Shown piece by piece: positions 31,375 to 42,543 of a stretch of 56,604 nt of DNA. The stretch is taken from the NCBI GenBank assembly GCA_027493675.1, contig JAOSKI010000011.1, forward strand, positions 1 through 56,604. Direction: 5' to 3'. Origin of the DNA: Microthrixaceae bacterium. GTDB taxonomy: Bacteria; Actinomycetota; Acidimicrobiia; Acidimicrobiales; Microtrichaceae. The position numbers and the translations under genes were made by a program. The first letter of the stretch is position 1, and each line of letters opens with the position of its first letter. The notes beneath the pieces were generated by a model. It made no database searches. It had not been told where the DNA came from and saw only the letters and a program-made list of their open reading frames with translations.

Positions 31375-32334
31375 AGCTGTCCCTCCCGGACCTCGAAGCG
31401 CTCGCTGACGACGTCGCCGAGAAAGTTCAGCGACAGCACGGTCAGGAACAACACGGCGGAGGTGAACAACACGATGTGGGGTGCCTGGCGAAGCTGTCCC
31501 TTGGCCTCGGCGATGATGTTGCCCCACGAAGGCGTGGGTAGCTGCACGCCGACCCCGAACACGCTCAGGCCGCCTTCGGCGATGATCGCTACGCCCACGC
31601 CGAGCAGGGCGATCGACAACATGGCCGGCACGACGTTGGGGAGCACGTCCCGGAACATGATGCGCCCGCTCTTCGCTCCCATGGCCTTCGCCGCGGTGAC
31701 GAACTCACGCTCGGACCAGGCCAGCGTGTTGGCCCTGGTGATGCGACCCAGGATCGGTATCGAGACCACACCGAGCCCGACGATCACCACACCGATGCGG
31801 CGGGCCGAGCTCACGTCGTCCGCCGAAGCCAGCACCGTCACCAGCGACAGTGCCAACACGAACTGGGGATCGCCAGCAGCAGGCTCATGATCGGCGTAAG
31901 CACCGCATCCACGCGGCCACGGAAGAACCCTGTGACGAGGCCCATGAGTCCCCGACGACGAGGCCCACGGTCACGGCTCCGAAGCCGACCGCGAAGCTCG
32001 CCCGGGCACCCCAGATGATCCTGGAGAGCAGGTCGCGCCCCAGTGCGTCACCGCCGAGCGGATGGCCGTCGGTAGGCCCCTGCCGGGCGATCTCGGGGAA
32101 CGTCTCGGTCGGATCCGGTATCGGTAGCACCGGTGCCAACACCGCCAGGAGCATCATGGCCGAGAGCCAGACGATCGCCACCCAGGCCATGACGCCGAGT
32201 CGCTTGCGGGGACTACGTGCAGGCGCTCCGTCACCCTCATGGCCACCGACGGTGACTCCGACAGCCTCGATGCCGGCCAACGCCGACGGAGCCAGGCCGA
32301 CGCCGGTGGTGGAGGCTTCGGTGTGGTCGCTCAA
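31371..32334 (-). CDS. oppC: Peptide ABC transporter permease (OppC/DppC-like)
   Basis: One of two inner-membrane permeases. The start is TTG 32332-32334, overlapping the OppB TGA as TTGA, and reads LSDHTEASTTGVGLAPSALA. The N-terminal helix MAWVAIVWLSAMMLLAVLAP is followed by GHPLGGDALGRDLLSRIIWG, a hallmark of OppC-type proteins. Past a frame change near 31860-31960 come VVIVGLGVVSIPILGRITRA, the EAA-loop-like FVTAAKAMGAKSGRIMFRDV and VLFLTVLSLNFLGDVVSERF. The length of about 320 codons is normal. It sits between OppB and OppD with 4-bp overlaps on both sides. Confidence 0.85.
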
Positions 32335-33292
32335 GACGACGCCCTTTCGTTGCGGATCCGCGGGTCGAGCACCGTGTAGAGGAGGTCGACACCGAAGTTG
32401 ACCAGCACGTAGATGATGGCGATGATCGCCACGAGCGACTGGAACGCCACGATCTGGCGGGTGCTGATCGCCTCCTGGAGCATGAAGCCCATACCCGGGA
32501 TCTGGAACAGCACCTCGACTATCAACGCGCCGCCGATCAGCGTGCCCACGTTCAGGCCGGCGACGGTGAGCAGCGTGAGCGACGAGGGGCGCAGTGCATG
32601 GCGGAACAGGATCCGGCGCGAACGCATCCCTTTGGCCTTGGCCAACAGGATGAAGTCCTGTTGCAGAGTGGCGATCATGTCGGAGCGCAGAAGGCGCATG
32701 TAGATCGCGATCTGTCCGACTGCCAAGGTGATGCAGGGCAGCACCATCTTCTGGAAGTGCTCCACGGGGTCTTCGGTGATCGGCGTGTAGCCGGAGGTGG
32801 GGAAGAGCTTCCACTTCACACCGAGGTAGTACTGCAGGACCAGCGCGAGCGCGAGTTGGGGATCGCCAGCATCGCGAAGGCGGTGGTGTTGCTCATCCGG
32901 TCGAAGAAGGTGTCCTTCTTCGCCGCGGCGAACACCGCCACGGGTATCGCGACGAGCAGTGCGAGGATCTGGCTGTAGAGGACCAACTGCGCCGACTTCG
33001 GAAACGCCTCGGTGAGGCGGTCCGCCACGGGTCGCTTCGATGACACCGTGTAGTAGTTGCCCATGTCGCCGGTGACGAACCCGCCGAGCCAGGTGCCGTA
33101 GCGCGCGATGAACGGCTCGTCGAGCTCCAGGTCGGTCCGTACCGTCTCGCGCTGCTTGTCGCTGCCGAAGGGCACCAGGACCGCGACCGGATCCCCTGGC
33201 AAAAGCTCCAGCAGGAACGCAGAGAACAGCGTGACCGCCAACACGGTCACGATGAGCTGAGCGACCCGCTTCAGCAGCCCGCCGGCGCTCAC
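32331..33292 (-). CDS. oppB: Peptide ABC transporter permease (OppB/DppB-like)
   Basis: The other permease. GTG 33290-33292 overlaps the TGA of an upstream frame and reads MSAGGLLKRVAQLIVTVLAV, then FLLELLPGDPVAVLVPFGSD, the classic LPGDP segment after helix 1. A frame change near 32855 leads to ITLAVGQIAIYMRLLRSDMI, the EAA-like DFILLAKAKGMRSRRILFRH, ALIVEVLFQIPGMGFMLQEA and the end DLLYTVLDPRIRNERASS. Length about 320 codons. It lies 94 bp downstream of the nearest solute-binding protein gene and begins the BCDF block. Confidence 0.85.
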
Positions 33293-33386
33293 GGGTTCGC
33301 TCCGGCGTGGTCGCTCACCGTGCGCGGGGGGTCGGCCGCCGTGCCGTCGCGGTGGGCCGAAGGGGCTCGGCTGTCCGGAGGTGGGG

Positions 33387-35051
33387 TCACTGTTGCATCC
33401 AGATGCCCGCTACGGGGTGGCCTGTCGCCAGGCCCGGGAACGGTGCCGAACCGTCGGGAAGATCCGGGCCGAGCACGCCGCCGACCTCCGTCGAGGTGCC
33501 GATCGTCCAGTTGGACCAGTTCGTCCACACGTTGTAGAGCCTCTCCGCGAACAGCCTGTTGACGTCTTGGTAGACCTTCGACCGCGCGCTCTGCTCGGGC
33601 ATGGATCTCCCCTCGTCGAGCAGAGCGTCGATCTCGGGGTCCTTGAACTTGCCGAAGTTGACCGGTGAGCCGCCGTACCACCAGTAGTACTGGGTGTCGG
33701 GGTCGCCCCCGGGGTGGTTGCGCCAGTACTGCACCTGCCACTTGTCCCCCAGTGCGGTGCTGATCTGCTGTGCCTGCTCGATGGGGTCGAGGGTCACCTC
33801 GATACCCGCCTGTGCCATCTGGTCCTGGATGAAGCCGGTGATCTGCAGCGTGCTGGCGCTGTTGCTGGAGGTGATCGCGAACTCGAGGGGTGACCCCGTC
33901 TCCCGTTCGTACTGCTCGGCCAACGCTGCTGCCTCGTCGGGGTCGTAGGCGGGGAACCCGGTGTCCTCGAGGTACCCGGTCACCCCGGGTGCGAAGGGAC
34001 CCGAGGCCATGGTCATCTGATCCAGGAACACGACCGACCGCATCTCGTCGCGGTTCAGGGCGCTGGCCACCGCGCGACGCGCGGTGAGGCTGTCGAAGGG
34101 TGCCTTGGAGGTGTTGAACATCAGGTAGGAGACCTCCGGAGAACCTGTCGGTGTTCACCTGCGCCAGAGCCCCTGTGTCGACCAGGGAGCGAACCTGGTC
34201 GATCGTAGCTGCGTCGTTGGTGTGCATCGCCTGTAGCTCGCCGGACTCGAGTGCGTTGATCCGGGCTGACTCCTCGATGATCGGGCGGTACTCGATCCTG
34301 TCGAGGTACGGCAGGCGGCTTCCGTGACCGTCGCGCATCCAGTAGTCGGGATTCCTCGATGCAGTGAGGTGGTCGTTGACCTTCCACTCGTCGAGCTTGA
34401 AGGGCCCGGTGCCGATCAACCGGGTGTCACAGGTCTTGGCGTCGTCGAGTTGTGCCTGAGCGATGATCCCTACGCGGCCCGAGCCGTACAGCGCCGAAGG
34501 CAGCGCGGGCCACGGAACCGCGGTGGTGATGGTGAGGGTCAGGTCGTCTACGACCTCCACCGACGAGATGTCCTCGAAGACGAAAACGAACAGCGCCGAG
34601 CGCCGACCGGGATACTTGCCGCGGTAGGCGTCCAGGTTGTTCTTCACGACCTCCGCGGTCAGCGGGGATCCGTCGTGGAAGCTGACGCCGTCACGCAGTG
34701 TCATGGTCCACTTCGTGTAGTCGTCGTTGGGTTCGAGCGACTCTGCGAGCAGCGGTACGTACTCGCCTTTCGCATTGGGTGCGGTGAGGGTGTCGTAGAT
34801 CGTCTTGGCCACCTGGATGCCCGAGATGGCGAGCTGGCTCTCGGGCAGGCACCAACCCCCGACGACTCGTTCTCGAGGCCGTAGACGACCGTGCCGCCCT
34901 CCACGGGGGTGGTGGGCTCGCCATTGGAACCGTCGCCTGAGGGTGGGTCTTCGTCACCGCCACACGCTGACCCGACGATCGCAAGCAGGCAAAGCACGGC
35001 AACGGTGACAGCTCGACGGAGCGTCCCTCTTGGTGCCTTAGGTCGGTGCAT
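33387..35051 (-). CDS. Family-5 solute-binding lipoprotein, paralogue 1
   Basis: An exported peptide/oligopeptide-type binding protein (SBP_bac_5). ATG 35049-35051 begins MHRPKAPRGTLRRAVTVAVL, and the signal peptide ends at IVGSAC-GG, a lipobox cysteine. After a frame change near 34870 the mature part reads AKTIYDTLTAPNAKGEYVPL, VSFHDGSPLTAEVVKNNLDA, KTCDTRLIGTGPFKLDEWKV and YWMRDGHGSRLPYLDRIEYR. After a second change near 34130 it ends GATGHPVAGIWMQQ-like (ATGHPVAGIWMQQ). It is the copy next to the permeases, so perhaps the main one. A TACAGT box lies 9 nt before the ATG, a possible internal promoter. The ligand is unknown. Confidence 0.85.
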
Positions 35052-35060
35052 CGGCACGTC

Positions 35061-35066
35061 ACTGTA
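35061..35066 (-). promoter_or_regulatory. -10-like box TACAGT before paralogue 1
   Basis: TACAGT on the minus strand, 9 nt before the ATG at 35051, with no ribosome-binding site visible. It may be an internal promoter giving a nearly leaderless mRNA for the permease-proximal binding protein and the transporter. Confidence 0.3.
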
Positions 35067-35125
35067 GTCATGGATCGACACGAGGTGACGCCTGCCACAG
35101 TTGGTGTCTGCGCGCCCGGTGTCGC

Positions 35126-36765
35126 TCACTGCCCGCTCCGCCACAGACCGGCGACGGGGATCCCCGAGGTGAGGCCTGGGAACGGCGGGCTTCCGTCGGG
35201 CAGCTCCGGGCCCTCGATGCCACCGATGTCGAGTTGTGACCCGATCGACCACTCCGTCCAATTCGTCCACTGGTCGTAGGCCTCCGCTCCGAACTCGCGG
35301 TTGACCGCCTCGTACACCGCACTTCGGCGCTCGGCATCGGTCGCCGATCGTCCCTCGTCGAGAAGTGCGTCGATCTCCGGGTCTTCGAACTTGCCGAAGT
35401 TGAGAGGCGATCCCCGTACCACCAGATGTACTGCTCGTCGGGGTCGGCGCCACCGTGGTTGCGCCAGGAGATCGCCTCGTAGTCACCGGTGATGGCTGTG
35501 CTGATAAGCGTCGCCTGTTCGATCGGCGCGATCTCCACCTCGATGCCTGCGCGCCCCCACATGTCCTGGAGCAGTTGGGCCGTCTGAGTGGTCTCGGGAT
35601 CGTTCTGATAGGTGTAGGTGAACGTGAGCGGCTTTCCCGTCGCTGCTTCATAGGCGGCTGCGTGCTTCCTCGCCGCCTCGAGGTCGAATCCGGGATAGCC
35701 GGCGTCCTTGAGGTAGCCGACGGTTCCCGGCCCGAAGGGCCCCGACGCGATCTGGAACCTGTCCTGGTTGCGGATCCTGTTGAACTCCTCGCGGTCCACT
35801 GCGTACGCGGCCGCAAGCCGGGCGTCACGGTTGTCGAAGGGCGCTCTGGACGCGTTCAGCATCGTGTAGCCGACCTCGGGAAACGCGTCGGAGCTCAACA
35901 GGTTGATCTCACCGGCCTGCTCGGCGTCTTCGAGGATCGCAGTGGAGGCGGCGCCCGAGCTGTAGCCCATATCGAACTCACCCGACACCACGGAGTTGGC
36001 CATCGTGATCGGATCGACCGACGGCCGGAACTCGATGCCGTCGAGATAGGGGAGCCGGTTGCCGCGGGAATCGGTCTGCCAGTAGTCGGGGTTCCGCGTG
36101 ACGCTCAGGTGATCGTTGACCGTCCACTCGTCGAACATGAACGGGCCCGTGCCGATCAGCTCACGGTCGCAGGTCTCGGCATCGTCGAGCTGGGCCTGTG
36201 CGACGATGCCTGCGCGCCCTCCTGAGTACAGCGCCGCGGGTAGGGACGGCCAGGGGATCGACGTGCTGATCGACAGCGTGCGGTCGCCGGTCACCTCGAC
36301 CCCTTCGATGGGCTTGAACAGGAACATCAACAGGAGCGGCTCTCGCGGCGGGTACGAACCGAGGAATGCATCGAGGTTGTTCTTGACGACCTGCGCCGTC
36401 AGCGGGGACCCGTCGTGGAACGAGACATCCGGGCGCAGGGTGATGCTCCACTGGGTGTAGTCGTCGTTGGGTTCGACCGACTCCGCCAGGAACGGCACGT
36501 ACTCGCCTTTCGCATTCGGTGCGGTGAGGGTGTCGTAGACCGCCCGGGCCACCTGGATGCCGGAGATCGCGAGCTGGCCTTCGGGCATGCACCAACCCCC
36601 CGAGGTCTCTGCTTCGAGCCCGAACACCACCGATCCGCCGTACACGGGCTCCTCGACACCGCCCTCCTCCCGGGCGCCACCGCCCGGGTCACCGCCTCCG
36701 CAGGCCGGGAGCAGCAGCATGGCCGCGGCGGGCACCAGGAGTAGACATGCCATCGGTGATCGCAT
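35126..36765 (-). CDS. Family-5 solute-binding lipoprotein, paralogue 2
   Basis: The best preserved of the four paralogues, with only one frame change (near 35415). ATG 36763-36765, preceded by AGGGGG at 5 nt, begins MRSPMACLLLVPAAAMLLLP and the lipobox is LPAC-GGG. The mature protein has SGGWCMPEGQLAISGIQVAR, AVYDTLTAPNAKGEYVPFLA, ETCDRELIGTGPFMFDEWTV and YWQTDSRGNRLPYLDGIEFR; the end is GIPVAGLWRSGQ. About 545 codons. The cysteines in GGWC and TCD..LIGTGPF occur in the same places in all four copies and could form a disulfide. Its stop lies 74 bp before paralogue 1. Confidence 0.9.
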
Positions 36766-36865
36766 CGAGGCCCCCTGTGACGTCCGTCATTGCGGCGAGA
36801 CGCCGAGGATACCGTCATCATGGGTGCTTGCGGCGGGATCGTGGCTCCGCCGCCGGAACACCCGC

Positions 36866-38542
36866 TCAGTCGGACATCCAGGTCCCAGAGAGGCTGTGGC
36901 CGTCGGCCAGGCCTGGGAAGGGCTCCTGCCCATCGGGCAAAGGGGCTCCCAGGATCCCGTGCACGTTCGTTGCGGTACCGATCGCCCACACGTTCCAACT
37001 CAACCAGATGTTGTAGATCTCCTTCGCGAACTCCCGGTTGATCTCCTCGTAGATCTCCTTGCGCCTCGCCGGATCCGACGATGCCCGGCCTTCTTCGAGC
37101 AGCGCGTTGATCTCCGGGTCGTCGAAGTTGTTGAAGTTGGTGGGCGAGTCGCCGTGCCACCAGACGTACTGGTTGTCAGGGTCGCCACCGGGGTGGTTCT
37201 GGAACGCGAGTGCCTGGAAGTCGCCTGCGATCGCTCGCACGATCATGGTCGCCTGCTCCACAGGATCGATGTGCATCGTGACGCCGACCCGCTTGGCCTG
37301 CGCCTGGACGAGCTGTGCCGTGGCCACCACCGCGGGGTTGTCCCAGACCGTGAAGGTGAACTCCAACGGCTCGCCGGTCTCTTCCTCGTAGCGGGCCACG
37401 AGCTCCTTGGCCCTCTCGGGGTCGTACTGGGGGATCCCGGTGTCCTCCAGGTAGCCGATCGAACCCGGTCCGAACGGGCCATTGGCCTTGGGTTCCTTGT
37501 CGAGGTTGATCACCTCCTGGATCTCGTCGAGATCCACCGCCGCGGCGGCCGCCTGGCGTGCCAGAGGGTTGTCGAAGGGGGCTTCGCCACGTTGAGCAGG
37601 CCGTAGGACACGTCTGGGTACTCGCCGGAGGTCTCGAGGGAGATCTCACCGGCCTCCGCGGCGTCCTCCAGGGCCACGATCTCGGTCGCGCCGCCGGTCT
37701 GCATCGCCTGGACCTGTCCTGACAGCAGCGCGTTGACCCGGGCGTCACCGTCGACGAACGGCCTGAACTCAACCGAGTCGAGGTATGGCAGGTGGTTGCC
37801 GTCGGCGTCGGTGCGCCAGTAGTCCTCGTTGCGCGATGCCGTGAAGTGGTCGTTGACCACCCACTCCTCCTTCACGAAGGGGCCCGTACCGATCAGGTCC
37901 TGGTCGCACTTCTTGGAATCGAGCTGTGCCTGCCCCATGATGCCGGTGCGCCCTGGTAGTAGAGGTAGGAAGGCAGCGAGGGCCAGGGCGTGGTGGTGGT
38001 CACCTTCACCGTCAGGTCGTCGACGACCTCCACCGCGGCGATGTTGGTGTAGACGAACTGGGTGAGCAGCGCCTTGCGTGCGGGGTACTTGCCGCGCCAT
38101 GCGTCGATGTTGTTCTTCACCACGGTGGAATCGAGCGCCGTGCCGTCGTGGAAGGTGACACCATCACGCAGCTTGATCGTCCACTCGGTGTACTCGGCGT
38201 TCGGTTCGACCGACTCCGCGAGGAACGGCACGTAGTTGCCTTCGGCATCGGGGATCGTCAGCGTGTCGTAGATCGTCTGGGCAACCATGAGGCCCGAGAT
38301 GGCGAGATACGCCTCGGGAAGGCACCAGCCCCCGTCGTCTCGGCCTCGAGGCCGTAGACGAGCTCACCGCCCTGCACCGGAGCGCCGGGGTCGTCGCCTG
38401 AACCGTTTCCGCCTGTCTCGTCACCACCGCCTCCGCAACCCGAGGCTACGAGTGCGATCACTCCCGTGACCGCGGCCACGACCACCCAGGGCCGATGTCC
38501 GCGCGAACGGCGCGGCGTTCCAGGTTCCAAGTGCTCCGACAT
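36866..38542 (-). CDS. Family-5 solute-binding lipoprotein, paralogue 3
   Basis: ATG 38540-38542, with AGGAG 6 nt upstream, starts MSEHLEPGTPRRSRGHRPWV and the lipobox region is LVASGC-GGG. After a frame change near 38320 the mature part reads AQTIYDTLTIPDAEGNYVPF and VTFHDGTALDSTVVKNNIDA. Near 37960 it shifts again to KKCDQDLIGTGPFVKEEWVV and GNHLPYLDSVEFRPFVDGDA, then near 37570 to IQEVINLDKEPKANGPFGPG and AFQNHPGGDPDNQYVWWHGD. The last residues are HSLSGTWMSD. Like the others, it keeps W-W-.G/S near residue 440, an end-of-protein L.DG...FPGL and the conserved cysteines. Confidence 0.85.
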
Positions 38543-38696
38543 CACCAACTCCTGTTCCCCGTGCAGATGTGCATGGAATGTTGCATCGACGTCGCCCAGC
38601 GCCGTAGGAGCCGACACCGTAGTCGGTCCCGAACCGTGGCCGACGCATCGAGTGCACGGTTCCGATGGTGCTGCGGCGGCACCACCGCCGCACCGG

Positions 38697-40372
38697 TCAT
38701 CCGGCGAGGTGGATGCCGGAGGTGGCATGACCCGTGACGAGGCCCTTGGTCGGTTGCTTCCCTCCGGGAAGAGTCACGCCTCGGATGCCGCGGATGTCGG
38801 GTTGCGTGGCGATCGTCCACAGGGTCCAGTTCAGCCAGGCAAAGTGCACCTGCTCCGCGAGACGGCGGTTCAGGTTCTCGTAGATGTCCTCGGAGGCCTT
38901 CCTGTCGAGTTCGGAACGTCCCGCATCGAGCAGGGCGTCGATCTCGGGGTCCTTGATGCGGCCGAGGTTCACCGGAGAGGTCGAGTACCACCACACGTAG
39001 TTGCCGTCGGGGAACCCTCCGGGGAAGTTCCTGAATGCCATGGCGTCCCAGTCGTCGCCGAGAGCGGTCTTGATGAGCGTTGCCTGATCGAGCGCGCGGA
39101 GGTGGACCTCCATGCCCGCTGCTGTGAGCTGGCCCTGGAGGAACTGTGCGGAGCGAAGGTTCTCCTCGTCGCTGGGGTGGGCGTAGGTGAACTCCAGCGG
39201 TTCGCCGGTTCGCGCTTCGTAGTCGGCCACCAGCTCCTTGGCTCGATCCAGGTCGAAGGCGGGGAAGCCTGCGTCCTCGAGGTAGCCGGGCGCGCCCGGC
39301 GGGAACGGTCCTGAGGCGGTATCCAACAGCCCGAGTGCGACCACTTGGGTGTAGGTGTCACGGTCCAGCGCGGCTGCCACCGCCTCCCTGGCCATCTGGT
39401 CGTCGAAAGGAGGATGCGCCTCGTTGAACATCATGAACCCGACCTCCGCATTGCCCGAGGACTGAACGAGATCCACGTTGCCGCTCACGGCCTCCCTGGA
39501 GTGTCTCGATGGCCGGAGGGAGGATGTCATGGCGATGTCGTATTCACCCGGAGAGAAGCCCGTTGGCTCGTGCCTGGGCATCCGGCACCGGGCGGAACGT
39601 GATGCCGTCCAGGTACGGCAACTGCTCACCTTGAGCGTCCTTGCGCCAGTAGTCAGGATTTCGCTCGAGGGTCAGGTGGTCGTTCACCTCCCATTCGACG
39701 AACTTGAACGGCCCGGTTCCGATCAGGTTCTGGTCGCAGGTTTCGGGGTCGTCCAACTGGGCCTGTGCCATGATGCCGCTGCGACCGCCTCCCGTACAGA
39801 TAGGCGGGAAGAGTCGGCCACGGCACCTTGGTGGTGATCACGATCGTGAGGTCGTCGACGATCTCGACGCTGTCGATGTTGTCGAGAGCGAACCCTCCCA
39901 GGATCGCGGTGCGCTTCGGGTACCTACCGATCCAAGCGTCGATGTTGTTCTTGACCACAGATGCATCGAGTTCCGAACCGTCGTGGAAGGTGACTCCTTC
40001 GCGGAGTGTGAGGACCCACTCGGTCGCATCGGCGTTGGACTCGGCCGACTCCGCCAGGAATGGCACGAAGCCGTCGGTGCTCGGCACGAACAGGAAGTCG
40101 TATACGGACCAGACCACCATCATCCCGCTGATGGCCAACTGTGATTCCGGAATGCACCACCCGCCGGTCGTCTCCGCTTCGAGCGCGTAGGTAACCTCAC
40201 CTCCCCGGTCGGCTGCGGTGGTGTCCTGGCGCCGGGGACCGTCGGAGCTGTCCGGGTCACCGTCGCTACAGGCTGCGGTGGCCGGTAGGAGGACCGACAG
40301 CGCCGCCACGAGGCACACCGACCATGTTGGAACCCGACGCGAAGCATGACGAACCGGGCCAGGATCTGTCAC
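38697..40372 (-). CDS. Family-5 solute-binding lipoprotein, paralogue 4
   Basis: The operon-first copy. The annotated GTG 40370-40372 gives MTDPGPVRHASRRVPTWSVC and a lipobox LLPATAAC-SDG. An ATG at 40374-40376, 6 nt after a TAGCCT box, is a better-placed start but is one base out of frame, so an indel may lie in the first codons. The mature part has TTGGWCIPESQLAISGMMVV, VYDFLFVPSTDGFVPFLAES, ETCDQNLIGTGPFKFVEWEV and LPYLDGITFRPVPDAQARAN. Frame changes lie near 39790 and 39540. It ends HATSGIHLAG. It is the most divergent copy in the IYDTLT region (VYDFLF). Its start is 14 bp after the GDPD stop. Confidence 0.85.
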
Positions 40373-40382
40373 TCATCGCACG

Positions 40383-40388
40383 AGGCTA
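40383..40388 (-). promoter_or_regulatory. -10 box TAGCCT overlapping the GDPD stop
   Basis: TAGCCT on the minus strand contains the TAG stop of GDPD (40386-40388). It is followed by CGTGCG (6 nt) and then ATG 40376. It would give the binding-protein array its own promoter. Confidence 0.4.
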
Positions 40389-41207
40389 GGCCAGCCCACC
40401 TCGTCGATGCTGCGAGTTCGCGCGCTCATCGAGGACCTTGCGCAAGATGCTGGGGCGATCCGTCATGATGCCGTCAACGCCCATGTCCAGCAGCCGGTGC
40501 ATCTCGGTGGGATCGTCAACGGTCCACACATGCACCTGCACGTCGGCGTTGTGCGCCCATTCCAGAAGTCCGGCGGTGAGCACCCGGACACCCTTGTGCC
40601 GCAGCGGGATCTGAAGGCACCCGTAATCCAGTCGGATGCTCGGACCCCGCTCGGCTCGCCGCACAGAGGCGCCCGGAGAGATCCGGGCAAGGGCCATGGC
40701 ATGCACCGTCTCACGAGGGCCTGCGGAGGTGCACAGCGCAGGGCCCAGCCTGTCGCGGGCCCGCTTGAGTCGACTCTGGGAGAAGGCGCCGACGCAGACC
40801 CGATCGACGGCATCGAGGCGCACCAGCGCATCCATCAGCGGGCCTACCACCGCGTCGGACTTCGGGTCGATGTTGAAGCGCTGATCCGGGAAGGACACCA
40901 GCAACTCCTCGAAGGTGGGGATCGGTTCTCTTCCAGCGAGCCGGGCCTGTGACACCTCGCGCCACGTCAGTGCTGCGATCTCGCCGTTCGCGTCGGAGAC
41001 GCGGTCGAGTCGTTCGTCGTGCGCCGCAACAACCACGCCGTCGGCAGTCAGGTGCACGTCGGTCTCCAGGTAGGTGAAGCCCACCTCGACCGCGGCGGCG
41101 AACGCGGCGAGGCTGTTCTCGGGAGCCTTCTCGGTGCCCCCGCGGTGAGCGAAGGCCAACGGCGCATCGTGGACCAGGAACCCGTGCGATGCCGGTCGGG
41201 TCGTCAC
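40386..41207 (-). CDS. Glycerophosphodiester phosphodiesterase (UgpQ/GlpQ-like)
   Basis: An intact enzyme of 273 residues that would split glycerophosphodiesters into glycerol-3-phosphate and an alcohol, metal-dependent on a TIM barrel. GTG 41205-41207 starts VTTRPASHGFLVHDAPLAFA. The catalytic start is FAHRGGTEKAPENSLAAF (HR and later H), then YLETDVHLTADGVVVAAHDE with metal-binding E-x-D and catalytic His, and near the end HVWTVDDPTEMHRLLDMGVD and GIMTDRPSIL. No signal peptide is seen, so it is probably cytoplasmic. It begins the minus-strand unit leading into the binding-protein and Opp genes. Confidence 0.9.
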   Translation of the reverse strand: MTTRPASHGFLVHDAPLAFAHRGGTEKAPENSLAAFAAAVEVGFTYLETDVHLTADGVVVAAHDERLDRVSDANGEIAALTWREVSQARLAGREPIPTFEELLVSFPDQRFNIDPKSDAVVGPLMDALVRLDAVDRVCVGAFSQSRLKRARDRLGPALCTSAGPRETVHAMALARISPGASVRRAERGPSIRLDYGCLQIPLRHKGVRVLTAGLLEWAHNADVQVHVWTVDDPTEMHRLLDMGVDGIMTDRPSILRKVLDERANSQHRRGGLA

Positions 41208-41215
41208 GCGAACCG

Positions 41216-41221
41216 AGGATA
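41216..41221 (-). promoter_or_regulatory. -10-like box TATCCT before GDPD
   Basis: TATCCT on the minus strand, 8 nt before the GTG at 41207. A likely near-leaderless promoter for the whole GDPD to acyl-CoA synthetase unit. Confidence 0.4.
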
Positions 41222-41317
41222 TCCCGGCTCCCGTCTGCAAGGGCCGCGCAGCTACCGTGACGGGACACCAGGGCCGATCACCGTCACACACCCGTCGGGC
41301 CCACCAGGGACCAGCCG

Positions 41318-42543
41318 ATGACAACCGCACGACCGACCACCGCCAACGACGGAACCTCGCCCGCAGATGCCGAGACGGAGCGGGTGATCGAGGCGACAGA
41401 GGCATTCCTCGCAGCGAACGACCCCGTCGCCATGGCCGACCAGGAGTTCCTGGGAGCGCAGTTCGACCACGGTTTGGCGTGGGTGCACTTTGGCGAAGGT
41501 CACGGGGGACTGGGAGTCAACCCACGACTTCAGGCAGTGGCGACGCGCAGGATCCGCAGCGCGGGTGGACCCGTCGGCGGCGCGGCCAACCCCATCGGCT
41601 ACGGCATGTGCGGGCCGGCCGTGGAGGTGCACGGCACCGAGGAGCAGAAGAAGCTGCTACGACCGCTGTTCACCAACGAGCACATCTGGTGTCAGCTCTT
41701 CTCGGAACCCGGCGCAGGTTCCGATGTCGCTTCTCTCGCGACCAGGGCCGAGCGCGACGGCGAGCAGTGGGTGCTCAACGGCCAGAAGGTGTGGACAACC
41801 CCTCGCCCACGTGGCGCGCTATGGGTTGCTGATCGCGCGATCCGATCCCGAGCTCCCCAAGCACCGTGGAATCACCGCGTTCATCGTCGACATGACCGCG
41901 CCGGGGGTCGAGACACGACCGTTGCGCCAGATGACCGGTGACGCCGAGTTCAACGAGGTCTACTTCACCGACGTGCGAATCCCCGACGAGATGCGACTCG
42001 ACGACGTGGGGAGGGGCTGGGCGGTGTCGATCACCACCCTGATGAACGAGCGGGTCTCGATCGGCGCGGGAACCGGCTCCCCGCCGCGAGGGCTCAGGGC
42101 CCATCTCACAGCTCATGGAGTGCTGGGCCGAGCACGGCGGCGACCCTGTGATGGCCGACCGCGTGACCCGGCTGTGGATCCGCGCGGAGGTGAACCGCCT
42201 CACGAACATGCGCGCTTCGCTCAACCGCAGGATCGGGACGCCCGGACCCGAGGGTTCGGTGTCGAAGCTCGCCATGGCCGAGCTCAACAAGGAGATCTAC
42301 GAGGCGACCACCGACATCCGCGGTGCCGCTGGGATGCTCTACGGGTCCTATGACTTCCCGCCTGCCAGGAACGTGCTCTTCGGCGACGACGTGGCCGTCA
42401 ACTTCCCTACGCGCACGGGCCAACTCCATCGAGGGTGGGACGTCGGAGGTCCTCCGCAACATCCTCGGCGAGCGGGTGCTCGGCCTGCCCGGCGAGCCGC
42501 GTGGACAAGGAGCTGCCCCTGGAACGAGGTGCCTCGCTCCTGA
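41318..42543 (+). CDS. Acyl-CoA dehydrogenase, frame-shifted
   Basis: A cytoplasmic FAD enzyme that makes a 2-enoyl-CoA. ATG 41318, preceded by AGGGA at 7 nt, reads MTTARPTTANDGTSPADAET. Key segments are QLFSEPGAGSDVASLATRAE (FAD/substrate loop), WVLNGQKVWTT, then in a second frame RYGLLIARSDPELPKHRGIT and MTGDAEFNEVYFTDVRIPDE. A third frame gives MADRVTRLWIRAEVNRLTNM and MAELNKEIYEATTDIRGAAG, and the end reads RANSIEGGTSEVLRNILGER and then GLPGEPRVDKELPWNEVPRS. Frame changes lie near 41800, 42090, 42430 and 42500. The stop TGA 42541-42543 is part of the first CCTGA of the downstream repeat array. Chain-length preference unknown. Confidence 0.85.
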
